NCBI GenBank assembly: GCA_945870025.1
Contig: CAMBQN010000007.1
Coordinates: forward strand, 1-64,000
DNA: 64,000 bases
Reading direction: 5' to 3'
Origin: Akkermansia muciniphila
Lineage (GTDB): Bacteria; Verrucomicrobiota; Kiritimatiellia; RFP12; JAAYNR01
The notes below the pieces were generated by a model that did not search any database, was not told the origin of the DNA, and worked only from the letters and a program-made list of their open reading frames with translations. The position numbers and the translations under genes were made by a program. This document shows, piece by piece, positions 40,718-50,071 of this stretch (position 1 is the first letter of the stretch; every line of letters begins with the position of its first letter).

Positions 40718-41881
40718 TTTGGCCCCACGAGGGGCAGCCTGCACGCTCGCTAATTGGCTGACCAGGGGTTGGTCCCGTTCCGTCACAAAATTAATCACCT
40801 CGCCGGGACGGCCCGCGCGAGCCGTCCGACCCACCCGATGGAGGTAGTTTTCCATTTGCTGGGGAAGGTGATAGTTAATGACTCGTCCGACATGTTCAAC
40901 GTCAAGACCTCTGGACGCCAGATCGGTCGAGATCAAGAGATCGACGTGACCTTCGCGGAAAGCTTTCAAATTGGACCGTCTTTCTAACTTGTCCATCTCA
41001 CCACGATAAATCGCACAATCATGGCCCTTGGTTTTGAGTTCTTGGGCGAGGGTGTCGCATTGTTCACGGGTGTTGGTGAAAATGAGCGTTCCCCCTTTTA
41101 CGGCTTGGGCAAGCAACGTCTCTAGTACCGGCAACCGTTTTCCATTGATCACGGTGCGATTCGTCGTGGTGAGGCTGGCCACCACTTTATGGTGACCGTC
41201 ACTTCGGATGACTTCGGCATCTGCGAAAAGAGTCGAGATGAGTTGCTGTACAGCCGGGGACACGGTTGCAGAAAACAGAGCCATTTGTCGTTGAGGCGGA
41301 CACGCCTTCACAATACAGTTAGCATCGGGCAGAAAGCCCTGGTCCAGCATCTGATCCACTTCATCAAACACCAGGATACGAACGTCCCCCAGATTGACGA
41401 GACCCCGTTCAAGTAACTTCACGAGACGCCCCGGCGTGGCCACGAGAATCTCAAAAGGACCCGTGATGTTTCTTTTGGCGACGTCGAAAGTGGTTCCGCC
41501 GAGCACCGTTCGGACCCGCAGACGGGTGGTGTGGGTAAATAGCTTAAAGACCCGTGCGACCTGCTCGCCGAGTTCTCGCGTCGGGACAATAACGGCGGCG
41601 CGGGGTTGGCTGTCCAGGCTCACGGGTTCTCCGGCATCCTCCAGAGATTTTAATTGATGGAGCACCGGCAGCGCATAGGCCAGTGTCTTGCCACCTCCGG
41701 TCTCTGCGACGCCCACAACGGAGCGGCCCGCCAGTAAGGCGGGCAATACCCGGTCCTGTATATCGGTTGGAGTGACAATCGCTTTCTCTGTGAGCGTTTC
41801 CTGTAGGGAAGGGAGCAAGGTGAATCGGGTGAATCGAGACATATGAAAAACGACCCTTCTAAATGCAGCATGAGATAACAA
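40706..41881 (-). CDS. DEAD-box RNA helicase
   Basis: PTDIQDRVLPALLAGRSVVGVAETGGGKTLAYALP, FDEVDQML, ISTDLASRGLDVEHVGRVINYHLPQQMENYLHRVGRTARAG; start likely 41842 (MSRFTRFTLLPSLQE). Confidence 0.93.
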   Translation of the reverse strand: MLSHAAFRRVVFHMSRFTRFTLLPSLQETLTEKAIVTPTDIQDRVLPALLAGRSVVGVAETGGGKTLAYALPVLHQLKSLEDAGEPVSLDSQPRAAVIVPTRELGEQVARVFKLFTHTTRLRVRTVLGGTTFDVAKRNITGPFEILVATPGRLVKLLERGLVNLGDVRILVFDEVDQMLDQGFLPDANCIVKACPPQRQMALFSATVSPAVQQLISTLFADAEVIRSDGHHKVVASLTTTNRTVINGKRLPVLETLLAQAVKGGTLIFTNTREQCDTLAQELKTKGHDCAIYRGEMDKLERRSNLKAFREGHVDLLISTDLASRGLDVEHVGRVINYHLPQQMENYLHRVGRTARAGRPGEVINFVTERDQPLVSQLASVQAAPRGAKVRL

Positions 41882-41957
41882 GAAAACCGGTGTGATTGGT
41901 GATCATATCACAAAATTTCAAAATCTTGTTGAAATAGTGGAGAAGCGACCGCGACCT

Positions 41958-42005
41958 GGGCGCATCCCCGTTTATGTTGCGCGCAACATAAACGGGGATG
42001 CGCCC
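41958..42005. repeat. Perfect 48-bp palindrome
   Basis: GGGCGCATCCCCGTTTATGTTGCG/CGCAACATAAACGGGGATGCGCCC. Confidence 0.95.
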
Positions 42006-42022
42006 CCGCGACCGTCATCGGT

Positions 42023-42220
42023 TAGCTAGAGCCTGCCTGAAAAGGATTTGAGGAGTTGGGAGGCTGGAAACAGCGGCTCCGCCGCCCTTTATCGCGAGCT
42101 TTGTCGTAAAAGAAAGGTGAAAGGGGAAGAATTCGACAAAGCTCGCGACAAAGCTCACGACAAAGCTTAAGAAATCCAGCGTTCAGGAGGCTTGAACCCT
42201 TTTCGGACAGGCTCTAGCTA
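42023..42220. mobile_element. MITE-like element with ~22-bp TIRs and internal 12-mer (CGCGAGCTTTGT) array arms
   Basis: TAGCTAGAGCCTGCCTGAAAAG ... CTTTTCGGACAGGCTCTAGCTA; CTAG at both element borders. Confidence 0.75.
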
Positions 42221-43729
42221 GGATTCAGCGCGATCTTGAAGGATGGGGTAGGTCGCGGCGAACAGCCGCTCGTAGCGCTCGAATTGGCGGCGATAGTGGG
42301 CGTGATTGCGCGCGTTGGGTTCGAAACGCCGGGCCGGTTTCACAAAGACGGCGACGGCCGCTTCGGGTGTGTCGTACACCCCGGTCGCAAGGCCCGCGAG
42401 CATCGCCGCGCCCAGAGCGCCGCATTCGGTCAGCTCGGGCCGCACGAAGGGCACGCCCAGCACGTCGGCCATGATCTGCAGCCAGACGTCGGACCGCGCC
42501 CCGCCGCCCGTGGCGACAAACTCCTGCGTGGCCAGGTTCAACCCCGCCAATGCGTCGAGACTGCGCACAAAGTAGAAGGCCACGCCTTCCATGATTGCCC
42601 GCAAAATCTCGCCCCGCGTCGTGTGGGTCCGCAATCCCGCGATCACGCCGGACGCATCGGCGATAAAATCAGGGGCGCCGGACGGTTCAAAATAGGGCAG
42701 GACCAATAGATTCGTGGGGATACGTGGGATCTCGGCGTCGAGCGCCGCATAGATGTCGGCATCCGGCCCCAGCAGTCGCCGGTCGGCAGAGGCAAAGGCA
42801 TCGCGGAACCATCGGACGAGCGACCCGGCCTGATTATAAATAAAAGAAACGTAGAGACCCGGCACGGCGTGGTGTTCGCTGTTGAGGCCGGTGCGGAGCA
42901 TGGCCCCGGGATCGGGCAGCGCCCCGTAGACCGGCGTGATGCAGGCAAAGGTGCCCATGCCGCAAACGGCCTTCCCCGCCTGGATAATGCCAGCCCCGAG
43001 CGCGCCGCAGCACTGGTCGTGCGCGCCAACCACCAACGCGACCCCCTCCGGAAGCCCCAGCGCGCTCGCCGATGCGGCATCCACCCGGCCGGCACGCGTG
43101 CCGCTGGCGACAGGATGCGGCAGCTTGGAACCGTCGAGGCCGCTCGCTTCCAGCAGGCACGATGACCAGGCTTCCCGTCGAACATCAAAGAGCAGAGTCC
43201 GGTTGGCCTGCGCGAAACTGGTGCATGGCTCGCCGCCGAGCAGAAACGCCGCGCAATCGCCCCACGGGAGGAACAGGTCGGCCGCTGCATACATCTGCGG
43301 CGCGTTGTCGCGCAGCCACATCAGCTTGGGCAGGGAGTAGGTGGCGGCGGGGATATTCCGGTTGATCGCATAGAACGCATCCCGGCCGACGCGCGCGACA
43401 ACGGCATCGGCGTATTCGCCGCCCCGAAGGTCGAGCGACGCGACAATCGCGTTGCCGAGGATGCGACGGTCGCGCGAGACCGGCACCAGCGTCTCCCCCA
43501 TGGAGCTGAACGACAGCGCGGTCACGGGATCGGTCGCCGCAGCGACCGCCGCCTCACGGATCACCTCCTGAATCAGGCCGAACACCCGGACGCTGTCCAG
43601 TTCCACCCGTCCCGGCTCCGGATGCAGCACCGGATACTCGCGATAGGCGCTCGACAGCAGACGGCCATCCGTGGCATAGACAGCAGCCTTGCACCCCGTC
43701 GTCCCTACATCCACTCCCATCAGGCTCAT
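42218..43729 (-). CDS. FGGY-family carbohydrate kinase (xylulokinase-like)
   Basis: MGVDVGTTGCKAAVYATDGRLL, GAHDQCCGALGAGI, ATGGGARSDVWLQIMADVLGVP. Confidence 0.9.
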   Translation of the reverse strand: MSLMGVDVGTTGCKAAVYATDGRLLSSAYREYPVLHPEPGRVELDSVRVFGLIQEVIREAAVAAATDPVTALSFSSMGETLVPVSRDRRILGNAIVASLDLRGGEYADAVVARVGRDAFYAINRNIPAATYSLPKLMWLRDNAPQMYAAADLFLPWGDCAAFLLGGEPCTSFAQANRTLLFDVRREAWSSCLLEASGLDGSKLPHPVASGTRAGRVDAASASALGLPEGVALVVGAHDQCCGALGAGIIQAGKAVCGMGTFACITPVYGALPDPGAMLRTGLNSEHHAVPGLYVSFIYNQAGSLVRWFRDAFASADRRLLGPDADIYAALDAEIPRIPTNLLVLPYFEPSGAPDFIADASGVIAGLRTHTTRGEILRAIMEGVAFYFVRSLDALAGLNLATQEFVATGGGARSDVWLQIMADVLGVPFVRPELTECGALGAAMLAGLATGVYDTPEAAVAVFVKPARRFEPNARNHAHYRRQFERYERLFAATYPILQDRAES

Positions 43730-43736
43730 CAGGCAC

Positions 43737-45146
43737 CTACAGCTCGGTTACGGTGTAATCCAAATAACGGACAAAGGCCTCGCGCACCGCCTCGGCCGCG
43801 TGCCCGGTCGTCACGCTGACGTGATGCCGGTAGCCCTGGCGCCCAATGGCCAGAAGCTTGCGCTGCAGATCGGCGATCTGCGCCACGCCGGCGCAGCCGA
43901 AGAAGTCGTCGGCAATCGGATCCGCGGTGAACGCGCCCTCGCCGAGATAAAAGACGAGCCGTCCGTCCTCGGTCTTGGCGCTGGCAAAGGTCAGCGGCGC
44001 AGGCGCGATGCGACCGACGTTACAGCCAAATCCGCATCCCGCCCCCATCGCCTTGGCGAACATCGGGTGGTCAATGACCCGGCCCTTCGCCGTCATCAGG
44101 CTCTGCGGAACCGGCCCGCAATGGAAGAGAATGCATTTATCGGGGTCATCGCCGTAATTGTTGTTCCAGTCCAGACAGGTCGCCGGGCGGCCCGACGCCA
44201 GCCGCAGCGCATGCATGGCGACGGCGTTGCAGACGTCCAGTTCGCAGGCCGCCGGGATGCCGCGGTCGTTGATCTCGCTCAGCAGGACGCAGGGTGAAAT
44301 CCGCAGTTCCTGCTCCAGCTCAATCCAGCAGCGCAGGGCCAGGGCGTCCATCTGGTATTCGGCGATCAATTCGTCCAGCACCACTCCCAGACGCGCCAAC
44401 GTCTCGCGCGCCTCGGCCGGCACGCCGTCCCAGCGGGTGTAGACGCGTAGCCGTTCGGCCTTGTCGCGGAAGGCCGTGCCGGTCGTGTTGACGCTGCGGA
44501 CACGGCGGATCACCTCGGACAGATCGAGCGCCTCGGTGGTGATGCCATACCGCTGCAGCGCCAGCTCGTCAAAACGAACCGTCTTGAACGCCGTGGTGCG
44601 CGCACCGACCGCGCCCACGGTCATCCGCCGCATCCCGCCGGCCACCCGGCACACGGCCGCAAACGCATGAAGGTGCGAGCGAAACACCTCCGACGTTGGA
44701 TGGACCACATGCGGTGTGAACGCGGTGAAGGGCAAGCGGTATTGGCAGAACACGTCCATGATCGAGAACTTGCCGCAGAAGGCGTCGCGCCGTTCGGAGA
44801 AGCCCATCTTGTCCAGCTCGTCGGGATAGGCGGCCACGAGTATCGGAACGCCCGCGTCGCGCAACGCGGCGACGGCGCCGGTCTCGTCGCCGAAATTCGG
44901 CAGGCACAGGATGACGCCGGCAAAGCGGCCGCGGTTGCGAGCCAGAAAATCGGCATACACTGCCCCCTCGGCTACCGTCTCAACCGCGCCGTAGCGGGTC
45001 GCTCCGGCATCCAGAATCAGAGTGCCATATCCGGCGTGCTTCACGGCGGCGTCGAGTTCTTGCCGGGCGGCGGCGATCAGCGTCTCCGGAAAGAAACCGC
45101 GGTTGCCGAAATAGAGAGCAAAGGTCACGGGTGTGGATGGTGTCAT
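43737..45146 (-). CDS. L-fucose/L-arabinose isomerase-like protein
   Basis: Sugar-isomerase pattern (RFAGVILCLPNFGDETGAV, CDVCNAVAMHALRLASGRPATCLDWNNNYGDDPDKCILFHCG). Confidence 0.75.
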   Translation of the reverse strand: MTPSTPVTFALYFGNRGFFPETLIAAARQELDAAVKHAGYGTLILDAGATRYGAVETVAEGAVYADFLARNRGRFAGVILCLPNFGDETGAVAALRDAGVPILVAAYPDELDKMGFSERRDAFCGKFSIMDVFCQYRLPFTAFTPHVVHPTSEVFRSHLHAFAAVCRVAGGMRRMTVGAVGARTTAFKTVRFDELALQRYGITTEALDLSEVIRRVRSVNTTGTAFRDKAERLRVYTRWDGVPAEARETLARLGVVLDELIAEYQMDALALRCWIELEQELRISPCVLLSEINDRGIPAACELDVCNAVAMHALRLASGRPATCLDWNNNYGDDPDKCILFHCGPVPQSLMTAKGRVIDHPMFAKAMGAGCGFGCNVGRIAPAPLTFASAKTEDGRLVFYLGEGAFTADPIADDFFGCAGVAQIADLQRKLLAIGRQGYRHHVSVTTGHAAEAVREAFVRYLDYTVTEL

Positions 45147-45148
45147 GA

Positions 45149-45183
45149 GGGGCCTCGTTTCAGGTTTCAGGTTTCAGGGTTCA
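45149..45183. repeat. Degenerate heptamer array (GTTTCAG)
   Basis: gtttcaggtttcaggtttcagggttcaggg; covers the stop codon of the aldolase gene. Confidence 0.85.
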
Positions 45184-46114
45184 GGGGGCGAAGCAGCGCG
45201 TCGGCGCTACCAGCCATATCGAGTTCGTCTGTGATCACGCGCACCGTTTCGGCATACACGGCGTCGCAGGCCGCAGCTTGGGATACACGCAGATTCCGTT
45301 CATAGGGCTGGCGGATGGCGGTGGCAATGTTGATCTTGGCGATCCCATTGCGGATGGCCTCGCGCACGCATTCGCGGGCGATGCCGGTGCCGCCGTGCAA
45401 CACGAGGGGAATGCCGCACCGGGTATTGAGCGCCGCCAGATGCGCGATGTCGAGGCGGGCCCTGATTTTGTCCTGGGTCTTGCCGACGGCGGAAATGGCG
45501 CCGTGGATGTTGCCGATGGCAACCGACAGCCAGTCGCACCCCGATTCCCGGACAAACCGTTCGGCCTGATCCAGATCGGTAAAGCCCTTGCGGGATTCGA
45601 ATAACGTCTCGTAAGGAGGCAGCGGTCCTGACTCGTGGCCCAACACCGCGCCGAGTTCGGCTTCGACGGGAATACCGGTCGCGTGCGCCAGAGTAGCGAT
45701 GCGCGCTGTGCAGGCGATGTTCTCATCCAACGCCAGGCGTGATCCGTCTACCATCACCGATTCATACCCGGCGCGGATCGCATCCCCGATGTCCGCCGCA
45801 TAGTCAACCACCTGGTCATCCTCGTCAATCACCGGCACATGGTCGAGGTGAAGCCGGGTGAACCGCCGGTCAGCCACGGCCTCATACTGGTCGCGGATTG
45901 CCTGCACGCCGCCGGCCGCAAATTTGACCCATTCCAGACGGGCGACCATGATCAGGCCGGCTGTGCGCGTATCGGCCAACGCCTGCACGACGGGCTTCAT
46001 CATAGGCAGGTAAGGGATGTTGAATGCGGGTATGACGCGTTTCGTCTGCCAGGCGCGCCAGACCCATTCGCGTGTCGTCGCATCAGCTTTCACGAGAGGT
46101 GTTTTTGATTTCAT
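45167..46114 (-). CDS. Class II fructose-bisphosphate aldolase-like protein
   Basis: AFNIPYLPMMKPVVQAL, VEAELGAVLGHE, DWLSVAIGNIHG, GIPLVLHGGTGI. Confidence 0.9.
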   Translation of the reverse strand: MKSKTPLVKADATTREWVWRAWQTKRVIPAFNIPYLPMMKPVVQALADTRTAGLIMVARLEWVKFAAGGVQAIRDQYEAVADRRFTRLHLDHVPVIDEDDQVVDYAADIGDAIRAGYESVMVDGSRLALDENIACTARIATLAHATGIPVEAELGAVLGHESGPLPPYETLFESRKGFTDLDQAERFVRESGCDWLSVAIGNIHGAISAVGKTQDKIRARLDIAHLAALNTRCGIPLVLHGGTGIARECVREAIRNGIAKINIATAIRQPYERNLRVSQAAACDAVYAETVRVITDELDMAGSADALLRPLNPET

Positions 46115-46221
46115 GACTAAAGTATGACAGATTTTGCGGCCCTGTTCAACCCATTGCCGGAATCTACGGAATCGTCGGCGTACGACATGGGCGCCTTGCT
46201 AACCGATTGCGCCAAGGGATT

Positions 46222-46363
46222 CAGCAATTCTAATTATGACAGCCGCTATCGGGATCCAAATCGGGATCGGGACCGAAATCGACGAGAAAGCAAGGAATTC
46301 GACCCCGATAGCGATAGCGATTTCGATTTCGACTGTACAGATGTGCCATAATTAGAATTGCTG
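46222..46363. mobile_element. 142-bp MITE-like element with perfect 17-bp TIRs and hexamer (GATCGG/GATAGC/GATTTC) interior
   Basis: CAGCAATTCTAATTATG ... CATAATTAGAATTGCTG; second copy at 1-130. Confidence 0.9.
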
Positions 46364-46430
46364 GCCCGGGGCCAGCGTTTACTTGTGTCGGCGTTTACTT
46401 GTCGCCAGCCGGGGAGACATGGTAAGCTGC

Positions 46431-46523
46431 TGGGGTCTGGGGTTCAGGATGGAATATTTTCGTTTTTTTCCTGAACCCTGATCCCTGAACCCCGAAACCT
46501 GAACCCTGAAACCCGAAACCTGC
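46431..46523. repeat. Degenerate heptamer (CCTGAAC/CCTGAAA) hairpin array
   Basis: tggggtctggggttcagga ... tcctgaaccctgatccctgaaccccgaaacctgaaccctgaaacccgaaacc. Confidence 0.85.
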
Positions 46524-46569
46524 TTTCACAAATCCGGCTGACGGCAAGAGCCTGGGGGACGATTGAGCC

Positions 46570-47358
46570 ATGAGGGAACGTACGATGGATGACCGCACAC
46601 AACAGGAGGGCCGGGGCCTGGCGCGGGGACACGCCGCGCCGTTTCTGGTGTGGGTCGGATGCATTGCGGCGCTGGCCGCGGCGGAGCGGCTGGTCAATCT
46701 CCCGGCGCTGGCCCAGCCTTGGGTCTATGCGGCTAAGTCGGCGGCCTGCGCGGCGCTGTTCCTGTGGTGGCGGCCGTGGCGGATCTATCCCGCATTGCGC
46801 CTTCGCAACGCGCTGTGGGCGGTCGCGGCGGGGCTGGGCGTGGCGGGACTGTGGGTGCTACCCGAAACGGTGTGGGTCGGCCAGGCGTTCCCGGCGGCGC
46901 AGGCGTTCTACCATCGCTGGCTGATCCTGATGCCCGGCGTCTATCCCGACTATTATGATCCCGCGTTGTTCCCGCGGCTGCCGCCGGGTTTCGCGGGGGC
47001 TGTCTATGATCCGGCGGTCTGCGGCTGGGGGCTGACCCTGGCGCGGCTGGCCGGTTCGGCTCTGGTGATCGCGGTCATTGAGGAGTTCTTCTTTCGCGGG
47101 TTTCTTTATCGCTGGCTCCGCCAGGAAACGTTCTGGAAAATCCCCCTGATCCGATGGGACCTGGCGACGTTCTGGATCGTCGTGCTGGTTTTCGGAATCG
47201 AGCATGACCGCTGGCTCGTGGGGATGGCGGCGGGCGCGGTCTACGGACTGCTGGCGGTTCGCACGGGAGACATCTGGGCCGCCGCCGTGGCGCACGGGCT
47301 GACCAATCTTGCGCTCGGGGCCTACGTGCTGCTTTGCGGCCGCTACGGTTTTTGGTAA
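46570..47358 (+). CDS. CPBP-family intramembrane protease (CAAX prenyl protease-related)
   Basis: IAVIEEFFFRGFLYRWLRQETFW, FGIEHDRWLVGMAAGAVYGLLAVRTGDIWAAAVAHGLTNL. Confidence 0.88.
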   Translation: MRERTMDDRTQQEGRGLARGHAAPFLVWVGCIAALAAAERLVNLPALAQPWVYAAKSAACAALFLWWRPWRIYPALRLRNALWAVAAGLGVAGLWVLPETVWVGQAFPAAQAFYHRWLILMPGVYPDYYDPALFPRLPPGFAGAVYDPAVCGWGLTLARLAGSALVIAVIEEFFFRGFLYRWLRQETFWKIPLIRWDLATFWIVVLVFGIEHDRWLVGMAAGAVYGLLAVRTGDIWAAAVAHGLTNLALGAYVLLCGRYGFW

Positions 47359-47394
47359 AGTAAGACATCCATTTTTACGAAAGGAAACGCAACC

Positions 47395-48105
47395 ATGGCG
47401 GCGATAGCCAAGCTGAATCGGGAATATGCGCTCAGAATGCTGGGTGTCGGCGCGCTGATGTTCGGCCTGGCCGGCTGGTCGCTCTATGACGGCCTCGTGG
47501 GCTATCCGCGGCTGAACGCCCGCTACGTCGAGATCCGTCCGGATCTCATCGGCCGTGCGATGACGGCGGGCGAGCTGACCAAGTCCACAGGCGACGACGG
47601 CGTCTCGGTGTATGAGCGCGCCTTTCTTGAAAAAGGGATCAAGCCGCCCCATGCCACGCTCACCAAGCTCAAGGCGCTCAACGAACAGGCGCGCAGCCAG
47701 CAGGCGCCGGAGGGTCAGGCCGACCTCTTCCGCGCGCAACAGGTCGAGGCGGCGCGGCTCGTGCTCGACAAGCCCGCGCGCAGCGGGCATGAGATACAGT
47801 CTCAGTTTGTGATGACGGTTCTGGCGACGTTGGCGGCGCTGGCGGCGTGTGCCGCCGTCGGGTTCAAGGCGGGACGGCGCTTTATAGCGGACGATGCAGG
47901 GCTGCGGGGGTTTGCGGCGGATGTGATCGCGTATGACGCGGTCGCGTCGGCCGACTGGACGCAGTGGGACGACAAACGAATCATCCGCCTCAGCCTGCGG
48001 GACGGCCGCAGGCTGAAGCTCGACGGCTGGCATTTCAGCGGCGCCGAGGCGGTTGTGGAGGAACTGCTCCTGCGGCGCCCCGAGTTGAATCCGAAGAAAG
48101 GTTGA
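47395..48105 (+). CDS. Membrane protein of unknown function (two TM)
   Basis: Long ORF with two hydrophobic segments. Confidence 0.6.
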   Translation: MAAIAKLNREYALRMLGVGALMFGLAGWSLYDGLVGYPRLNARYVEIRPDLIGRAMTAGELTKSTGDDGVSVYERAFLEKGIKPPHATLTKLKALNEQARSQQAPEGQADLFRAQQVEAARLVLDKPARSGHEIQSQFVMTVLATLAALAACAAVGFKAGRRFIADDAGLRGFAADVIAYDAVASADWTQWDDKRIIRLSLRDGRRLKLDGWHFSGAEAVVEELLLRRPELNPKKG

Positions 48106-48112
48106 CCCGGAT

Positions 48113-49006
48113 ATGGTGGAGACATCGGATTACGAGTTGCTGGACAGCGGGGCAGGGCGCAAGCTGGAGCGCTTCGGCAGCGTGACGCTGTCGCGTCCCT
48201 GCGCGCAGGCGGTCTGGACGCCCCGGCTGGAGCCGCGCGAGTGGGAGCGCCGGGCAACGGCCGCCTTTGACCGCGAAGAGGGAAATCAGTGGCACAACCG
48301 CGGCGCGCTCCCCGACACGTGGACGATCATGATCGACGGGCTATCCTTCCGGCTATCGGGTACCAACTTCGGCCATCTCGGCATCTTTCCCGAACAGCGG
48401 GCGCAGTGGGCGTGGATTCGTTCGCTCCTGGCCACGACCGGTCCACAGCCTGGCGCGGGACCCGTATCGGTGCTCAACCTCTTCGCCTACTCGGGCGGGG
48501 CGACGCTCGCCGCCGCGCACGCGGGCGCAGAGGTCTGCCATCTGGACGCCTCCAAGGGAATGGTGCAGTGGGCGCGCGAAAACGCAGAGATCAACGGCCT
48601 AGCCGGCCGGCCGATCCGCTGGATCGTGGACGACACCCACAAGTTCCTCGCCCGCGAGATCAAACGCGGCCGGCGCTACGACGCCGTGATCCTCGATCCG
48701 CCGACCTTCGGCCGCGGCCAGAACGACGAGATCTACAAGATCGAGCGCCATCTCCCCGAAACGCTGGCCCTGTGCCGCCAGGTGCTGAGCGAGCGACCGC
48801 GCTTCATGCTCCTCAGCGCCCATACGCCTGGCTTCTCTCCGGTGGTGCTGGCCAACGTCCTGACCCAGGCGATCGACGGGCTGGGCGGCGGCATTGCCTC
48901 CGGCGAGATGATCCTCGCTGGCGCGCGGGATGTGCTGCCGCTGCCCAGCGGCGCCTTCGCGCGGTGGGATTCCAGAGCCGCCGGAAAACTGGGGACAGGC
49001 AAATAA
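48113..49006 (+). CDS. Class I SAM-dependent methyltransferase (RlmI/K-like)
   Basis: VLNLFAYSGGATLAAAHAGAEVCHLDASKGMVQWARENAEING, YDAVILDPPTFGRG. Confidence 0.88.
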   Translation: MVETSDYELLDSGAGRKLERFGSVTLSRPCAQAVWTPRLEPREWERRATAAFDREEGNQWHNRGALPDTWTIMIDGLSFRLSGTNFGHLGIFPEQRAQWAWIRSLLATTGPQPGAGPVSVLNLFAYSGGATLAAAHAGAEVCHLDASKGMVQWARENAEINGLAGRPIRWIVDDTHKFLAREIKRGRRYDAVILDPPTFGRGQNDEIYKIERHLPETLALCRQVLSERPRFMLLSAHTPGFSPVVLANVLTQAIDGLGGGIASGEMILAGARDVLPLPSGAFARWDSRAAGKLGTGK

Positions 49007-49175
49007 CAGCCGCTGTCCCCTTCATTCATGAGAAGAGAGCGGAGCCATCCGCCCTCTCCGTGACTTTCTATCTCTGAAGAATTGCAGTTGCCTCTGAAAC
49101 ATGGTGTATGGCATAATACCCGGATGGATGCATTGTGCAGAGATCCCATCCCTGAGCGAAAGGGGGGCGATTAAT

Positions 49176-49994
49176 ATGAAGCGTGGCACCTGGCGTGGAT
49201 TCACCCTAGTCGAGATGCTGGTGGTGATTGTCATCATTGGGATTCTGGCTTCCGTCGTCCTGAGCTCGGTCAGACAAGCGCGCGAGGCCGGCTATGCGGC
49301 GCAATGCAAGGCCAATCTCAAAAATCTGGCTAACGGAATCCAGATCTTGGCCGTGGAAGGGGGCGGCATTCGTCTGGCTTACGGAGGCGAGAGCGATAAT
49401 CCTCTGGCCGAGTTGCGCTACAGCGAGTTCAAAGGCTGGGTGAACTGGGTGCCATCGGCCAGCGCCACGGCACCACGGCCGACCTGGCCGACCAACCAAA
49501 GTCAATCCGCAAACATGGAACAACCGCCTTGGTATGGCGCCAAAGGGTTGCGCGGCATCAAGGACGGCACGCTGTGGGCGGATGGCGGGGTGACTGATTT
49601 GTCGGCCTACATCTGTCCCCGCTTCAAGCGGAAGGCGGTATGTGGGCAGACCGACGCCGTCCGCAGCTATGCGATGAATAAGATTGTCAGCGGTGCCGGG
49701 CTGCAGAGCCTCAACATGAGCCGGACGATGCTGTTCGCCGAGATACCGGTGCCCGGCGCTGGCGTCGCGCTGACAGCCGCCAACGGCGGGGACACTTGTC
49801 TAGACGCGGAAGGGCCTTTAAACACAGGTACGGACGTAACGCCTTACGAGACGATCGGGTTTCTTCACCGGTATGCCGGCGTGACTAACGGACATGTTGT
49901 TTTTATCGGTGGAAACGTGGATGTCGCGCGCATTTTGGGAACGACGGCAAGCCCGACGAACCCGACTCTAGGGTTGGCGAGGGGTGTGCTTTGA
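49176..49994 (+). CDS. Type II secretion/type IV pseudopilin-like protein
   Basis: [25 protein letters not shown] prepilin signal. Confidence 0.9.
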   Translation: MKRGTWRGFTLVEMLVVIVIIGILASVVLSSVRQAREAGYAAQCKANLKNLANGIQILAVEGGGIRLAYGGESDNPLAELRYSEFKGWVNWVPSASATAPRPTWPTNQSQSANMEQPPWYGAKGLRGIKDGTLWADGGVTDLSAYICPRFKRKAVCGQTDAVRSYAMNKIVSGAGLQSLNMSRTMLFAEIPVPGAGVALTAANGGDTCLDAEGPLNTGTDVTPYETIGFLHRYAGVTNGHVVFIGGNVDVARILGTTASPTNPTLGLARGVL

Positions 49995-50071
49995 GGCGCG
50001 GGGTTACGTCAGGGATTATTCATTAAACGGGAGTGGATGCGCGTGATGCATTCCGGGGAAAAGGATCAAGC

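Noticed and set aside
46444-46697. ORFs containing FRVSGFRFRGSGIRVQ
   Set aside because: Translations of the CCTGAAC heptamer array; not conserved protein coding.
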